Positions 45,086-53,810 are shown, numbered from the stretch's first letter. The stretch: DNA of 64,000 bases from Kocuria varians (GCF_006539885.1 NZ_BJNW01000003.1:1-64000); one strand, 5' to 3'. Program-made: numbers and translations. The notes: generated from the sequence alone by a model not told the origin.

Positions 45086-47502
45086 GTTCCCCCGCTCCCT
45101 CCCCCCGTTCGACGCCCCGCGAGACGCCCTGGCAGGACGGCGCGGCCGCGGCCCCCGGCGGTGCCGGCCGCACGCCGTCGACCCCCGGGTCCGGTCTCAG
45201 GCCGCGCTCCTCCCGCCCCCGCGTGGTCCCGCTGTGCCTGCTGCTGCTGGGCGCCGTCGCGCTGGGCTGCGTGGGGATGGCCGGCGCGCTGGACGGCGGC
45301 TGGTGGATGGTTCCCGTGGCGGCGACCGTCCTCACGGTGCTCGTGGTCACCGGGGCCGCCCGCTGGCTGCGCCTGCCCTCCCCCCTGGTGACGGTCGCCG
45401 GGCTCGCGGCGCTGCTGCTGGCGCTGACGGTCGTGCACCTGGGCGACCACGCCCTGCTCGGTTTCATCCCCGTGCCGGACACGTTCACCACGGCCTCTCG
45501 GCTGTGGACGTCCTCCGGGGACTTCGTCTCCGGCAGCGCGGCCCCGTACCCGGCCCACGCCGGGCTCGCGTTCGTGCTGTGCGCCCTGGTGGGGCTCGTG
45601 ACCGTGTTCATGGAGACCGTGCTCGTGGGTCTGCGCATGGCGGGGCTCGCGTGCGTGGGTCTGCTGGCGCTGCTGGTGGTCCCCGCCCTGACCCTGCCGG
45701 GCAGCGTCTCCCCCCTCGGACTCGCCGCCGCCGTGCTCGCCGCGCTGGCCCTGCTCGCGGGCTCCCGCGCCCTCGGTGCCACGCGCGCCCAGCGCATCGC
45801 CCCCGCGCCCGGGGGTCTGCCCCGTGCCGTGCTGGTGGTTGCCGGTGTGCTCGCGGTGGTGCTGTTCGTCCCCTCGCTCATGCCCGGGTTCTTCAACGGC
45901 GCCTTCCCGCAGGGCAGCTCGCTCACGTCCCAGCGCGCGGCCGGTGTGGGGCCCCTGCGCGCCGTGGGACAGGATCTGCGCTCCGAGCAGCGCACGCAGC
46001 GCTTCAGCTACACAAGCTCGGACGACAAGCCCGCCTACATGCGCCTGCTGACGCTCTCGGACTTCTCCCAGGACGAGTGGTTCCCCGCCACGGACGGCCT
46101 CGACAACGACCTCTCCCACCTCGCGGACAGCTCCCGCAACCCCGTGCCCCGCGGCACGGAGACCACCACCAAGGTCACGTTCGACCAGTACGACGAGCAC
46201 TGGCTTCCCGCCCCCTACGCCCCCGTGGCGGTCGCCGGTCTCGGGGACCAGGGCTGGGGCTGGAGCCCGAAGGACCTCTCGGTCTACAGCGCGGCCACGG
46301 GCATGTCCGGCGGCAGCTACACCGTGACCTCCGCGGCTCCCCCGGCCACGGCCGAGGCGCTGCGCAGGGCGCCGTCGGCGGCCTCCGACGACGCCCTGGC
46401 CGACGACCTGCGCCTGCCCGCGGACCGCCCGCAGCCCCTCGCGGACGCCGCCCGCAGCTTCACGCAGGGCGCGAGAACCGACTACGACCGCGCACTCGCC
46501 CTCCAGAACCACCTGCGCAAGGACTTCCACTACGACGTCAACGCCCCGCTGGCCCAGGGCTACGACGCCGGTGGGATGGCCTCCCTCGAGAAGTTCATGC
46601 AGACGCGCACGGGTTACGCGGGGCACTTCGCCCCCGCCATGGCCCTGATGGCCCGTGAGGTGGGCATCCCGGCCCGCGTGGCCGTGGGCTACCTCCCCAC
46701 GGCCGCCTCCCGGGACGCGAACGGCGGCACGTCCTTCTCCGTGGGCACCGGGGACGCCCACGCGTGGCCCGAGCTGTACTTCGAGAACGTGGGCTGGGTG
46801 CGCTTCGAGCCCACCCCGGGCGTCCCGAGCACGCCGGACTACGCACCGGAGTCGGGGCAGGGCCAGGCCGACGGCGCGTCCTCCTCCCCCTCGTCCGCGG
46901 CCTCCGGTGACGGCAAGCCCTCGGACGCGGGGACGTCGGACAAGCCGTCCGACCAGGTCAGCACCCCTGCCGAGCACTCCGCCTCGGCCGGCCCGTCCGA
47001 CCAGCCGGAGGAGAGCCCTGCACCGCAGCAGGCGGCGCCGGTGCTCGTCATCCCGTGGTGGGCGCTCGCCGGCGGGCTGCTGCTGGTCCTGGTGCTCGTG
47101 GCGGCGGTGCTGCCGCGGTGGCTGCGCGGGCGGCGTCGTCGGGCGCGGCTCACCGCGATGGCCGACACCGCGCTCGCCCCGCAGCGCCGCGCCAATGCGG
47201 CGTGGGACGAGTTCCGCGCGCTGGCCGAGGACTACGGCGTCACCGCCCCCGCCTCGGACACGCCCCGTGTCGCCGCCCGGCGGCTCGCGGCGGGGATTCC
47301 CGCCGCCACTCCCTGCGTGGAGCGGCTCGTCGAGGACCTGGAGACCACCGGCTACGGCGCGCCCGGCCCCGACTGGACGCCGCGCACCACCCCGGAGGAC
47401 CTGGCGCGCGTGCGTGACGAGTTCCGCCACCGCGCCTCGCGCGGGCAGCGGTTCCGCGCCGCGTGGTGGCCCGCCTCGCTGCGCACGGGCCCCCGCCGCT
47501 GA
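45082..47502 (+). CDS. TgpA-like transglutaminase-core membrane protein (catalytic Cys replaced)
   Basis: An 806-residue protein with six or more N-terminal membrane helices (to ~residue 280), an external transglutaminase core, a Ser/Pro/Gln-rich stalk, a last helix (IPWWALAGGLLLVLVLVAAVLP) and a C-terminal DUF4129-like tail. In the core, the expected GYCxxFA motif reads RTGYAGHFAPAMALMAREVGIPARVAVGY: the nucleophile position is Ala513. The His (TGDAHAWPELYF, His560) remains. The protein may therefore be a non-catalytic scaffold, or use another residue. Last gene of the operon; ends in a 48-bp perfect palindrome. A copy of the 11-mer at 47130-47140 encodes Arg-Arg-Arg. Confidence 0.88.
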   Translation: MSSPAPSPRSTPRETPWQDGAAAAPGGAGRTPSTPGSGLRPRSSRPRVVPLCLLLLGAVALGCVGMAGALDGGWWMVPVAATVLTVLVVTGAARWLRLPSPLVTVAGLAALLLALTVVHLGDHALLGFIPVPDTFTTASRLWTSSGDFVSGSAAPYPAHAGLAFVLCALVGLVTVFMETVLVGLRMAGLACVGLLALLVVPALTLPGSVSPLGLAAAVLAALALLAGSRALGATRAQRIAPAPGGLPRAVLVVAGVLAVVLFVPSLMPGFFNGAFPQGSSLTSQRAAGVGPLRAVGQDLRSEQRTQRFSYTSSDDKPAYMRLLTLSDFSQDEWFPATDGLDNDLSHLADSSRNPVPRGTETTTKVTFDQYDEHWLPAPYAPVAVAGLGDQGWGWSPKDLSVYSAATGMSGGSYTVTSAAPPATAEALRRAPSAASDDALADDLRLPADRPQPLADAARSFTQGARTDYDRALALQNHLRKDFHYDVNAPLAQGYDAGGMASLEKFMQTRTGYAGHFAPAMALMAREVGIPARVAVGYLPTAASRDANGGTSFSVGTGDAHAWPELYFENVGWVRFEPTPGVPSTPDYAPESGQGQADGASSSPSSAASGDGKPSDAGTSDKPSDQVSTPAEHSASAGPSDQPEESPAPQQAAPVLVIPWWALAGGLLLVLVLVAAVLPRWLRGRRRRARLTAMADTALAPQRRANAAWDEFRALAEDYGVTAPASDTPRVAARRLAAGIPAATPCVERLVEDLETTGYGAPGPDWTPRTTPEDLARVRDEFRHRASRGQRFRAAWWPASLRTGPRR

Positions 47503-47507
47503 CCACC

Positions 47508-47555
47508 GACGACGCCGCCCGGTGCCCTCGCGCGAGGGCACCGGGCGGCGTCGTC
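47508..47555. terminator. 48-bp perfect palindrome with inverted GACGACGCCGC ends
   Basis: The two 24-nt halves are exact complements. Each end is the 11-mer (47508-47518 forward, 47545-47555 reverse). It begins 6 nt after the operon's stop codon and serves as a terminator, probably bidirectional towards rsmI. Confidence 0.9.
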
Positions 47556-47721
47556 CGTTGGGGGCCACGCCGAGGCCGGCGCGGGGTGCCGGGCGTGCCG
47601 GCCGCGGGAGACGGGTGGTGGCGCCGGCCGCGGGGCGCGAGCCGCCCCGGTTCTCCCAGTACCCCGGCATGGGTGCCCCATCTCGGGCGCCGGGTTGTCT
47701 GCGCCCCGTCGTAGCCCGGCC

Positions 47722-48621
47722 TCAGCCCTCCGCGCGCGCGGCGATCACGGCGTCGTAGAGCCTGCGCGTGCTCACGCCGTGCTCGGTCGCGACCTGGCGC
47801 GCGGCGGCCTTGAGCTTGATGTCGGAGGTCGCCACGAGCTCCTCGACGGCCGCAGTGAGGTCCTCCGGATCGGGTGCGACGGCGGGGGCCGCGCCGTGCA
47901 GCACCACCACGATCTCCCCGCGCACCTGGTTCTGGGTGGCCCACGCGACGAGCCCGTCGAGGTCGTCCCGCAGCACCTCCTCGTGCAGCTTGGTCAGCTC
48001 GCGGCACACTGCGGCCCGCCGGTCCCCGCCCATAGCCTCCCGCAGGGCGATGAGCATGTCCGCGAGGCGGTGCGGGGACTCGTAGAACACCATGGTGCGC
48101 TGCTCGGTGGCCAGGGCTGCGAGCTGCGCGGCCCTCTCGCCCTTCTTGCGGGCCAGGAAGCCCTCGAACGTGAACCGGTCGGTGGGCAGCCCGGAGACCG
48201 CGAGCGCCGCGAGCACCGCGGAGGGCCCGGGGAGCACGGTCACGGGCAGCCCGGCCTGCGCGGCGGCGCGCACCAGCGGGAAGCCGGGGTCGGAGACCGT
48301 GGGCATCCCGGCATCGGAGAGCACCGCGACGGTCTTGCCACGGCGCACCTCGTCCAGCAGCTCGGCGGTGCGCGCGGTCTCGTTGTGCTCGTGGTGGGTG
48401 ACCACGCGTCCGGTGACGTTCACGCCCAGCCCGGCGGCCAGGCGGTGCAGAGTACGGGTGTCCTCCACGGCGAGAACGTCCGCTGTGCGCAGGATCTCCA
48501 GCAGGCGCGGGGAGGCGTCCGAGAGGTTGCCGATGGGCGTGCCCACGATGACCAGGGCACCGTCGCCCGAGTTCTCGGGGTCCGCCGGGGATGCTGATGG
48601 GGCAGAAGCTTGCGAAGTCAC
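47722..48621 (-). CDS. rsmI: 16S rRNA (cytidine1402-2'-O)-methyltransferase
   Basis: A 299-residue RsmI. VIVGTPIGNLSDASPRLLEILRTADVLAVEDTRT is the tetrapyrrole-methylase-fold opening, VLSDAGMPTVSDPGFPLVRAA the SAM region, and FVFYESPHR-like (MVFYESPHRLADML) and RELTKLHEEVLRD the family signatures. The start is GTG 48621 with TAGAGT 6 nt upstream and no ribosome site. It is divergent from pmt, the conserved arrangement, with back-to-back leaderless promoters. Confidence 0.95.
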   Translation of the reverse strand: MTSQASAPSASPADPENSGDGALVIVGTPIGNLSDASPRLLEILRTADVLAVEDTRTLHRLAAGLGVNVTGRVVTHHEHNETARTAELLDEVRRGKTVAVLSDAGMPTVSDPGFPLVRAAAQAGLPVTVLPGPSAVLAALAVSGLPTDRFTFEGFLARKKGERAAQLAALATEQRTMVFYESPHRLADMLIALREAMGGDRRAAVCRELTKLHEEVLRDDLDGLVAWATQNQVRGEIVVVLHGAAPAVAPDPEDLTAAVEELVATSDIKLKAAARQVATEHGVSTRRLYDAVIAARAEG

Positions 48622-48627
48622 AGGTCC

Positions 48628-48663
48628 ACTCTACGAAGCCCGTCCAGCCCCGCGCCCTACCAT
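48628..48663. promoter_or_regulatory. Divergent leaderless promoters of rsmI and pmt
   Basis: Minus-strand TAGAGT (48633-48628) is 6 nt from the rsmI GTG. Plus-strand TACCAT (48658-48663) is 6 nt from the pmt GTG. Only 48 nt separate the two start codons. Confidence 0.6.
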
Positions 48664-48669
48664 GGGTCC

Positions 48670-50295
48670 GTGCCTTCGACCGTTTCCTCCCCCGCCGTCC
48701 GGCCGAGCGCCGGTCCCCCCGCGCGTCCGCTGGGCGAGCTGCTGCTGCCCGCGGTCACGCGCCTGCCCCGGTACTGGTGGGTTCCGCTGGCGCTGGTGAC
48801 GCTGCTGGGCGGGGTGATGCGCTTCGTGAGCCTGTCCTCCCCGCACGCCGTGGTCTTCGACGAGACCTACTACCTCAAGGACTCCTACTCGCTGCTGCTG
48901 CACGGCACGGAGCAGCAGTGGCCCTCCGGTGCGGACGAGGGCTTCGTGTCGGGGAAGATCCCGGACGTGGAGAACCACCCGTCCTTCGTGGTGCACCCGC
49001 CCCTGGGCAAGTGGCTAATCGCCGTCGGGCTGTGGGCCTTCGGAGGGGAGGACCCCTTCGGCTGGCGGTTCTCCGCCGCGCTGTTCGGCACGGCGTCCAT
49101 CGCGCTGATCTGGTGCGCGGGCTGGCTGCTGTTCCGCTCGGTCTCGCTGGCCACGGTCGCCGGGCTGCTGACCTCGCTGGACGGGCTGCACCTGGTGGAG
49201 TCGCGGCTCGCGCTGCTGGACATCTTCCTGATGTTCTTCCTGCTGCTCGCCTTCGTGCTCGTGCTGCTGGACCGGGACGACGGACGACGCCGCCTGCTCG
49301 CCCGCATGAACACCTCTCCCCTGGGCCCGTGGCTCGGGGTCCGGTGGTGGCGCGTGGCAGCGGGTGTGGCGTGCGGTGCGGCGGCCGCCGTGAAGTGGAA
49401 CGCCCTGTTCAGCATCGCGGCCCTGGGCGTGCTGGCCGTGCTCTGGGACATGAACGCGCGCCGGGTCGCCGGCGTGCGCCGCTGGTTCACGGGTGCGCTG
49501 CTCAAGGACGGGCCGTGGGGCTTCCTCACGATGATCGGCACGGGCCTGGTGACCTACCTGCTCACGTGGTCCGGCTGGCTGCTCACGGACACCGGCTACG
49601 ACCGCAACTGGGCGGAGCTGAACCCGGGGCAGGGCCCCCAGTGGCTGCCGTCCGCGCTGCGCTCGCTGTGGGAGTACCACGTGGCCGCGTACTCGTTCCA
49701 CACGGGCCTGTCCTCCCACCACACGTACATGGCCGGGCCGCTGAGCTGGTTCGTCATGGAGCGGCCCACGTCCTACTACTACGAGTCCCCCGGCGCCGGC
49801 ACGGACGGCTGCACCGTGGACTCGTGCAGCCAGGCGATCCTGAACCTGGGCAACCCCGCGATCTGGTGGGCGGCCATCCCGGCCCTGGGCCTGGGCATCT
49901 GGCTGTGGGCGGTGCGCCGCGACTGGCGCTTCGGCGCCCTGGTGGGCATCTGGGCGGCGGGCTACCTGCCGTGGTACCTCTACCCCGAGCGCACCATGTT
50001 CTTCTTCTACGCCCTGTCCTACTTCCCCGCACTGGTGCTGCTGCTCACGGGCGCGATCGGTGTGCTCACCGGCAGGCTCGCGGTGCCGCGGCACGGGGCC
50101 ACGGCCGGCACGGTGGCCGCGCTCGACGACGAACGGGTGGTCTCCCCGCGCTGGGCCCGGCGCTGGCGTGTAGTCACCCTGGTGTTCCTCGTGCTCGTGG
50201 TGGCGCTGGCCGTGTTCTTTTGGCCCGTGTGGACCGGCCAGACCATCCCCTACGACCACTGGCGCTGGCGGATGTGGTTCAGGTCCTGGATCTGA
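48670..50295 (+). CDS. pmt: Protein O-mannosyltransferase (PMT family)
   Basis: A 541-residue multi-pass membrane glycosyltransferase (GT39) that moves mannose from polyprenyl-phosphomannose onto Ser/Thr of exported proteins. VVFDETYYLKDSYS holds the catalytic DE motif in the first external loop. ENHPSFVVHPPLGKWLIAVG and LDGLHLVESRLALLDIFLMFF follow, and about eleven helices are visible. GTG 48670 is set by the TACCAT -10 box 6 nt upstream. A copy of the 11-mer (49283-49293) encodes GRRRL in a cytoplasmic loop. Its last 17 nt overlap the end of the convergent DUF1461 gene. Confidence 0.93.
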   Translation: MPSTVSSPAVRPSAGPPARPLGELLLPAVTRLPRYWWVPLALVTLLGGVMRFVSLSSPHAVVFDETYYLKDSYSLLLHGTEQQWPSGADEGFVSGKIPDVENHPSFVVHPPLGKWLIAVGLWAFGGEDPFGWRFSAALFGTASIALIWCAGWLLFRSVSLATVAGLLTSLDGLHLVESRLALLDIFLMFFLLLAFVLVLLDRDDGRRRLLARMNTSPLGPWLGVRWWRVAAGVACGAAAAVKWNALFSIAALGVLAVLWDMNARRVAGVRRWFTGALLKDGPWGFLTMIGTGLVTYLLTWSGWLLTDTGYDRNWAELNPGQGPQWLPSALRSLWEYHVAAYSFHTGLSSHHTYMAGPLSWFVMERPTSYYYESPGAGTDGCTVDSCSQAILNLGNPAIWWAAIPALGLGIWLWAVRRDWRFGALVGIWAAGYLPWYLYPERTMFFFYALSYFPALVLLLTGAIGVLTGRLAVPRHGATAGTVAALDDERVVSPRWARRWRVVTLVFLVLVVALAVFFWPVWTGQTIPYDHWRWRMWFRSWI

Positions 50296-51022
50296 GCGGG
50301 CGGGGAGCCGCCCACGGGACCGCGGCCAGGCGGCGTCGTCGGTGGGTCGTGACGAGCATGACCGCGAACGCGGCCACGAGCGCCACCAGCGCCACGGTGA
50401 GGGCGGCGTCCACCCAGAACTGCGTGGGGTAGAGCCGGATCAGGGTGTCGGAAAGGCTGAACGTCCACGTCCCGGAGCTGAAGAACAGCGAGTGGAACCC
50501 GGCGAAGAAGGTCTCCCAGCCCAGCAGGGCCGCCACGCACGCGAGCACCAGCAGCGCCACCGTGAGCCACGAGCCCCAGAACCACGCCGCGGAGGCCGCC
50601 CCCGGTGCGCGCCGGTGCAGCCACCAGCCCGCGAGCACGCTCAGCACCAGCAGCACGCCCGCGAGCAGCAGGCCCCACTGCATCACGCCCTGGACGTCGT
50701 GCATGTGCGAGACCTCCTGGGGCGTGAACGCCATCCCGCCCTCGGGGCTCACCAGCCCGCCCAGGTACTCGGGCGGCGCGAGGTTCATGATGTAGTCCAG
50801 CCCGTAGGACCCGAACGTCATGCGCTCGTCCGTGCCCATGCCCCAGCGGTCCGCGGGGAACCCGGGCCTGTGGTACTCGAGCCACAGGAAGGCCGGGGTG
50901 GCCACGAGCCGCGCCCCCAGCCCCACCAGCAGCACGGGCAGGGACAGGGTCAGCAGGCCCTGCAGCAGCCGCTGGACGACCGTGCGGCGGGGGCGGGCGG
51001 GGGTCGTGCGGGTTGCACTCAC
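50279..51022 (-). CDS. DUF1461/TIGR01906 integral membrane protein
   Basis: A 247-residue protein matching the TIGR01906/DUF1461 family of unknown function. Four to five membrane segments are visible: helix 1 LLTLSLPVLLVGLGARLVATPAFL, an external loop with the conserved EVSHMHDVQGVM, then GLLLAGVLLVLSVLAGWWLH, LTVALLVLACVAALLGW and AALTVALVALVAAFAVML. The loop also has WETFFAGFHSLFFSSGTWTF, typical of the family. GTG 51022 follows the L,D-transpeptidase stop by 7 nt, so it is the second gene of that unit. The 3' end includes the 11-mer (50330-50340) and overlaps pmt by 17 nt. Confidence 0.85.
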   Translation of the reverse strand: MSATRTTPARPRRTVVQRLLQGLLTLSLPVLLVGLGARLVATPAFLWLEYHRPGFPADRWGMGTDERMTFGSYGLDYIMNLAPPEYLGGLVSPEGGMAFTPQEVSHMHDVQGVMQWGLLLAGVLLVLSVLAGWWLHRRAPGAASAAWFWGSWLTVALLVLACVAALLGWETFFAGFHSLFFSSGTWTFSLSDTLIRLYPTQFWVDAALTVALVALVAAFAVMLVTTHRRRRLAAVPWAAPRPLRSRT

Positions 51023-51029
51023 CGGGGTG

Positions 51030-52298
51030 TCACCAGTTTCCGTGCCAGTTCTCGTCCTTGTAGTGCTCGAACGGGATGTTCCAGTCCCCCAGGCCGTCGT
51101 CCGGGTCCGCCTGCGGGTAGTTCGTGTTGACCACTTCCACCATGTCACCGGGGCGGAACGTGTTGTAGATGTAGCTCGCGCCCTCGGGCGGCATGCCCAC
51201 GCAGCCGTGGGACACGTTGGCCACGCCCAGCACGGAGTACGCGGAGGGCAGCGCCTGGTGCACGAACTCGCCGCTCCACGTCAGCCGGGACACGTTGGAC
51301 GCGTCGAACGGCGGGTAGTAGTGCGAGTCCCCCGGCTTCAGGTGCAGGGAGCCCGCGTTGAACTTGTAGGACGCCGCCTGCTCCAGGATGACCTTCTTGC
51401 CCGTGGTGGAGGGCCACTCGGCGTCGCCGAGGGTCACGGGCCACGTGCCGCTCTCCTTGCCGTCCACGTAGGCCACGAGCGTTTTGGTGTTGTTGTCCAC
51501 GTACGCGCGCTGCTCCGGGCCGGTCGTGAACGTCACGGTCTTGTTGCCGTTGCCGATCATCCCGTTGCCCAGGTCCTTGCCCAGGATGTTCGCGCTGACC
51601 TTCACGGTGGACTTCGGGGTCCACGGGTCCCTGGGGCGGAAGCGCAGCTTCTGGTCCGAGTACCAGCGGAACGCGCCGTCCTTGTGCGCGCCCTCCACGG
51701 TGACGGCCTTCTCGATCGCGTCCTTGTTGGTCACGGGCTCGGAGAAGTTCAGCTCCACGACCTGCCACACGCCGTAGGTCTCACCGTCCCGCACGTTCAT
51801 GCTCACGTCCGCCTCGTGCGCGGCGTCCACGGTGCTGAAAACGCTCTGCCCGGTGCTCTCGCGGTCACCGTTGCGCGCCGTCCAGGCCACGGTGTACGTC
51901 TCGTCGAACGCCAGCGCTCCCTCGGAGCGCCACTCGGTGCCGTCCTCCTTCAACGCGCCCCTGGCCTTCTCGCCGGAGGTCGACGCCGTCACGGTCACGT
52001 CGGTCAGCTTTCCGGCGTCCGTGGCGACCACCACGGCGGCCGTGGGATCGACCATCGTGGTGTCCGCGGCGGGGGTCACGCGCACCGTGGGCGTCGTGCC
52101 CGAGGACGACGACGCCGCGGCACCCGAGCCCGACGGGTCCCCCGCGGCGTCGGAACCGGAGTCCGCCCCGCACGCGGCCAGCGCGAGGACCGCGGCGAGG
52201 CCGGTGGAGGTCGCGGCGAAACGGCGGCGGCTGAGACCGCGCGCGGCGGGCGGCTCCTGCGCGGAGTGGTGGTCGTGCGGGCGGGGTGAGGCTGTCAT
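51030..52298 (-). CDS. Lipoprotein L,D-transpeptidase (YkuD)
   Basis: A 422-residue cell-wall enzyme that forms 3-3 peptidoglycan cross-links. A twin-arginine-like SRRRFAATSTG precedes a lipobox (LALAAC, Cys ~43), so it is likely exported and lipidated. A Ser/Gly/Asp-rich stalk includes an AASSSS stretch encoded by the 11-mer at 52108-52118. Two Ig-like domains follow, as in mycobacterial Ldt enzymes. The YkuD domain ends in SGEFVHQALPSAYSVLGVANVSHGCVGMPPEGA, with the catalytic Cys in SHGCVGM. It forms an operon with the DUF1461 gene. Confidence 0.92.
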   Translation of the reverse strand: MTASPRPHDHHSAQEPPAARGLSRRRFAATSTGLAAVLALAACGADSGSDAAGDPSGSGAAASSSSGTTPTVRVTPAADTTMVDPTAAVVVATDAGKLTDVTVTASTSGEKARGALKEDGTEWRSEGALAFDETYTVAWTARNGDRESTGQSVFSTVDAAHEADVSMNVRDGETYGVWQVVELNFSEPVTNKDAIEKAVTVEGAHKDGAFRWYSDQKLRFRPRDPWTPKSTVKVSANILGKDLGNGMIGNGNKTVTFTTGPEQRAYVDNNTKTLVAYVDGKESGTWPVTLGDAEWPSTTGKKVILEQAASYKFNAGSLHLKPGDSHYYPPFDASNVSRLTWSGEFVHQALPSAYSVLGVANVSHGCVGMPPEGASYIYNTFRPGDMVEVVNTNYPQADPDDGLGDWNIPFEHYKDENWHGNW

Positions 52299-52392
52299 GG
52301 GTTCCTCGCAGGGGTGAGACGGCGGGGGCGCCGGTCCGGACCACGGCGAACGGAGCCTCTCCCGGCCGGTCGCCCGAGGGGGCGCGGAGCGG

Positions 52393-53112
52393 CTACGGCC
52401 GCCGCAGGTGCGGGGTGCGCAGAGCCGCCGGGAGGGGGACGGAACGCCCGGTCGTGGACGGCCGAGGGTTTGCGTTCACACTCGAACGCCTCGTCCCAGA
52501 ATACTCGTCGGAGTCGGCGGGAGGAACGCCCGGGGACGTCCGACCCACCACACCCGCGGGCGTGTCGTCGCGTGGCAGTTCCGCGGGGCGGCGCGTGCCG
52601 TCGCCGCGCCGAGCACCCGTGGACGTTCCCGCTCCGGCGGAGGGGCGTGTCGTGGCGGCATCGGCGGCGCGCCCGTCAGCGGCGGGCCGCGCGGCGTCGT
52701 CGTCAGCGTCAGCGTCAGGAGCATCCGGGCGGTAGGAGACGTCCCGCAGCACGCGCGCGCCGGGAACGGCGGGGCCGTTCGGGCGGGCGGCACCCAGCGA
52801 GGGTCCGCGGGGACTGCGCCGCACCACGGGCTCCTCGTCCGGGCGCACGGCCTGCACCACGGCGTCGACGTCGTCGCGGCCCCAGCCGTCCGGGAACTCC
52901 AGGCGCACCACGCGCCAGCCGCGCGGTGCCGTGAGGGAGTCCGCGTGCACGGGGCACAGGTCGTAGGCGTGCGGCTCCCGGCGCGCGGACAGCGCCCCGA
53001 TCACGGCGGTGGAGTCCGAGTAGACGTAGGTCAGCGTGCACACGGCATCCCGGTTGCACGTCTGCTTGGAGCAGCTGCGCCGCGGCACGGTCTCCTGCGC
53101 CACGCGGCTCAC
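52393..53112 (-). CDS. DUF3499 protein with long disordered tail
   Basis: A 239-residue protein. The N-terminal ~90 residues match actinobacterial DUF3499: RRSCSKQTCNRDAVCTLTYVYSDSTAVIGAL, YDLCPVHADSLTAPRGWRVVRLEFP. Four Cys and a His (CSKQTC, DLCPVH) suggest a zinc-ribbon. The remaining ~140 residues are low-complexity (Asp, Ala, Arg, Pro), including a DDDAAR stretch from the 11-mer at 52691-52701. GTG 53112 overlaps the whiB stop (GTGA), so translation is coupled. Function is unknown; the whiB-DUF3499 pairing is conserved. Confidence 0.87.
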   Translation of the reverse strand: MSRVAQETVPRRSCSKQTCNRDAVCTLTYVYSDSTAVIGALSARREPHAYDLCPVHADSLTAPRGWRVVRLEFPDGWGRDDVDAVVQAVRPDEEPVVRRSPRGPSLGAARPNGPAVPGARVLRDVSYRPDAPDADADDDAARPAADGRAADAATTRPSAGAGTSTGARRGDGTRRPAELPRDDTPAGVVGRTSPGVPPADSDEYSGTRRSSVNANPRPSTTGRSVPLPAALRTPHLRRP

Positions 53113-53678
53113 CGGCCCCTGCGCCGCAGCCGACGCCGTTCGCGCTCGGAGAGCCCGCCCCAGATGCCGAACTTCTCGTCGTTGGTCATCGCGTAGTCCA
53201 GGCACTGCCCGCTCACGGGGCACGCCTCGCACACGCGCTTGGCGTCACGGGTGGAGCCGCCCTTCTCGGGGAAGAACACCTCGGGATCGGTCTGCGCGCA
53301 CAGCGCGTCCGTCTGCCACGCGAGCTCGCCCTCGGCGTCGCCCTCGCTCACGGAGTACAGACCGGCCACGGCCTGCCACACGGAGGCGTCCACGCTCTGG
53401 ACGTCGTGGACCTCCATGCCCTGCAGGTCCTGGGGGGTGTGGGCGGGGGGCTCGGGCTCGGGCTTCTTCTTGCGGTCCGAGCGCAGCAGAACGTCGCCGG
53501 CAACCTCGGGGTGGGCGGCCAGGAAGGCCGAGGCGAGGTCGTCCAGGGTGGTGACACCCGCTGCTCCGCGGGCCTGGTCCACAGGGTCCACGAACCAGTC
53601 CACGGGGACGCTGCCGCCCGCGGATCCGGTGTCCGAGTCCTCGCGTCCGTCGATCCGGCGGCGTGCGGCCTCTCCCAT
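53109..53678 (-). CDS. WhiB-family Fe-S transcription factor (WhiB2/WhmD-like)
   Basis: A 189-residue protein with the WhiB domain at its C-terminus: DALCAQTDPEVFFPEKGGSTRDAKRVCEACPVSGQCLDYAM gives the four [4Fe-4S] cysteines, followed by GIWGGLSERERRRLRRR, the beta-turn and basic DNA-contact tail. The linkage with DUF3499 and the long N-terminus match WhiB2/WhmD, involved in septation and division. The ~110-residue N-terminal extension is acidic with a Lys-rich patch. ATG 53678. An upstream palindrome at 53797-53810 is a possible operator. Confidence 0.92.
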   Translation of the reverse strand: MGEAARRRIDGREDSDTGSAGGSVPVDWFVDPVDQARGAAGVTTLDDLASAFLAAHPEVAGDVLLRSDRKKKPEPEPPAHTPQDLQGMEVHDVQSVDASVWQAVAGLYSVSEGDAEGELAWQTDALCAQTDPEVFFPEKGGSTRDAKRVCEACPVSGQCLDYAMTNDEKFGIWGGLSERERRRLRRRGR

Positions 53679-53796
53679 GTCTGTCCTTCCGTACCACGCG
53701 TTCGTGTGCTCCGTGCCCTCAACCAGCCCGGTTGTCCCGGCCGAGAACGGGTTGGCGTGACGGGGCGCACCCCTGTCTGCCAGGTGGACTCCCTAA

Positions 53797-53810
53797 TTAC
53801 ACGCGTGTAA
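53797..53810. promoter_or_regulatory. 14-bp palindrome upstream of the whiB gene
   Basis: TTACACGCGTGTAA is a perfect palindrome in an AT-rich patch, 119 nt before the WhiB start and 99 nt before the TIGR03089 start. Operator for either gene, or both. Confidence 0.5.

Noticed and set aside
44821-47670. 949-codon minus-strand frame
   Set aside because: Antisense to the DUF58 and transglutaminase genes; composition is dominated by Gly/Arg/His.
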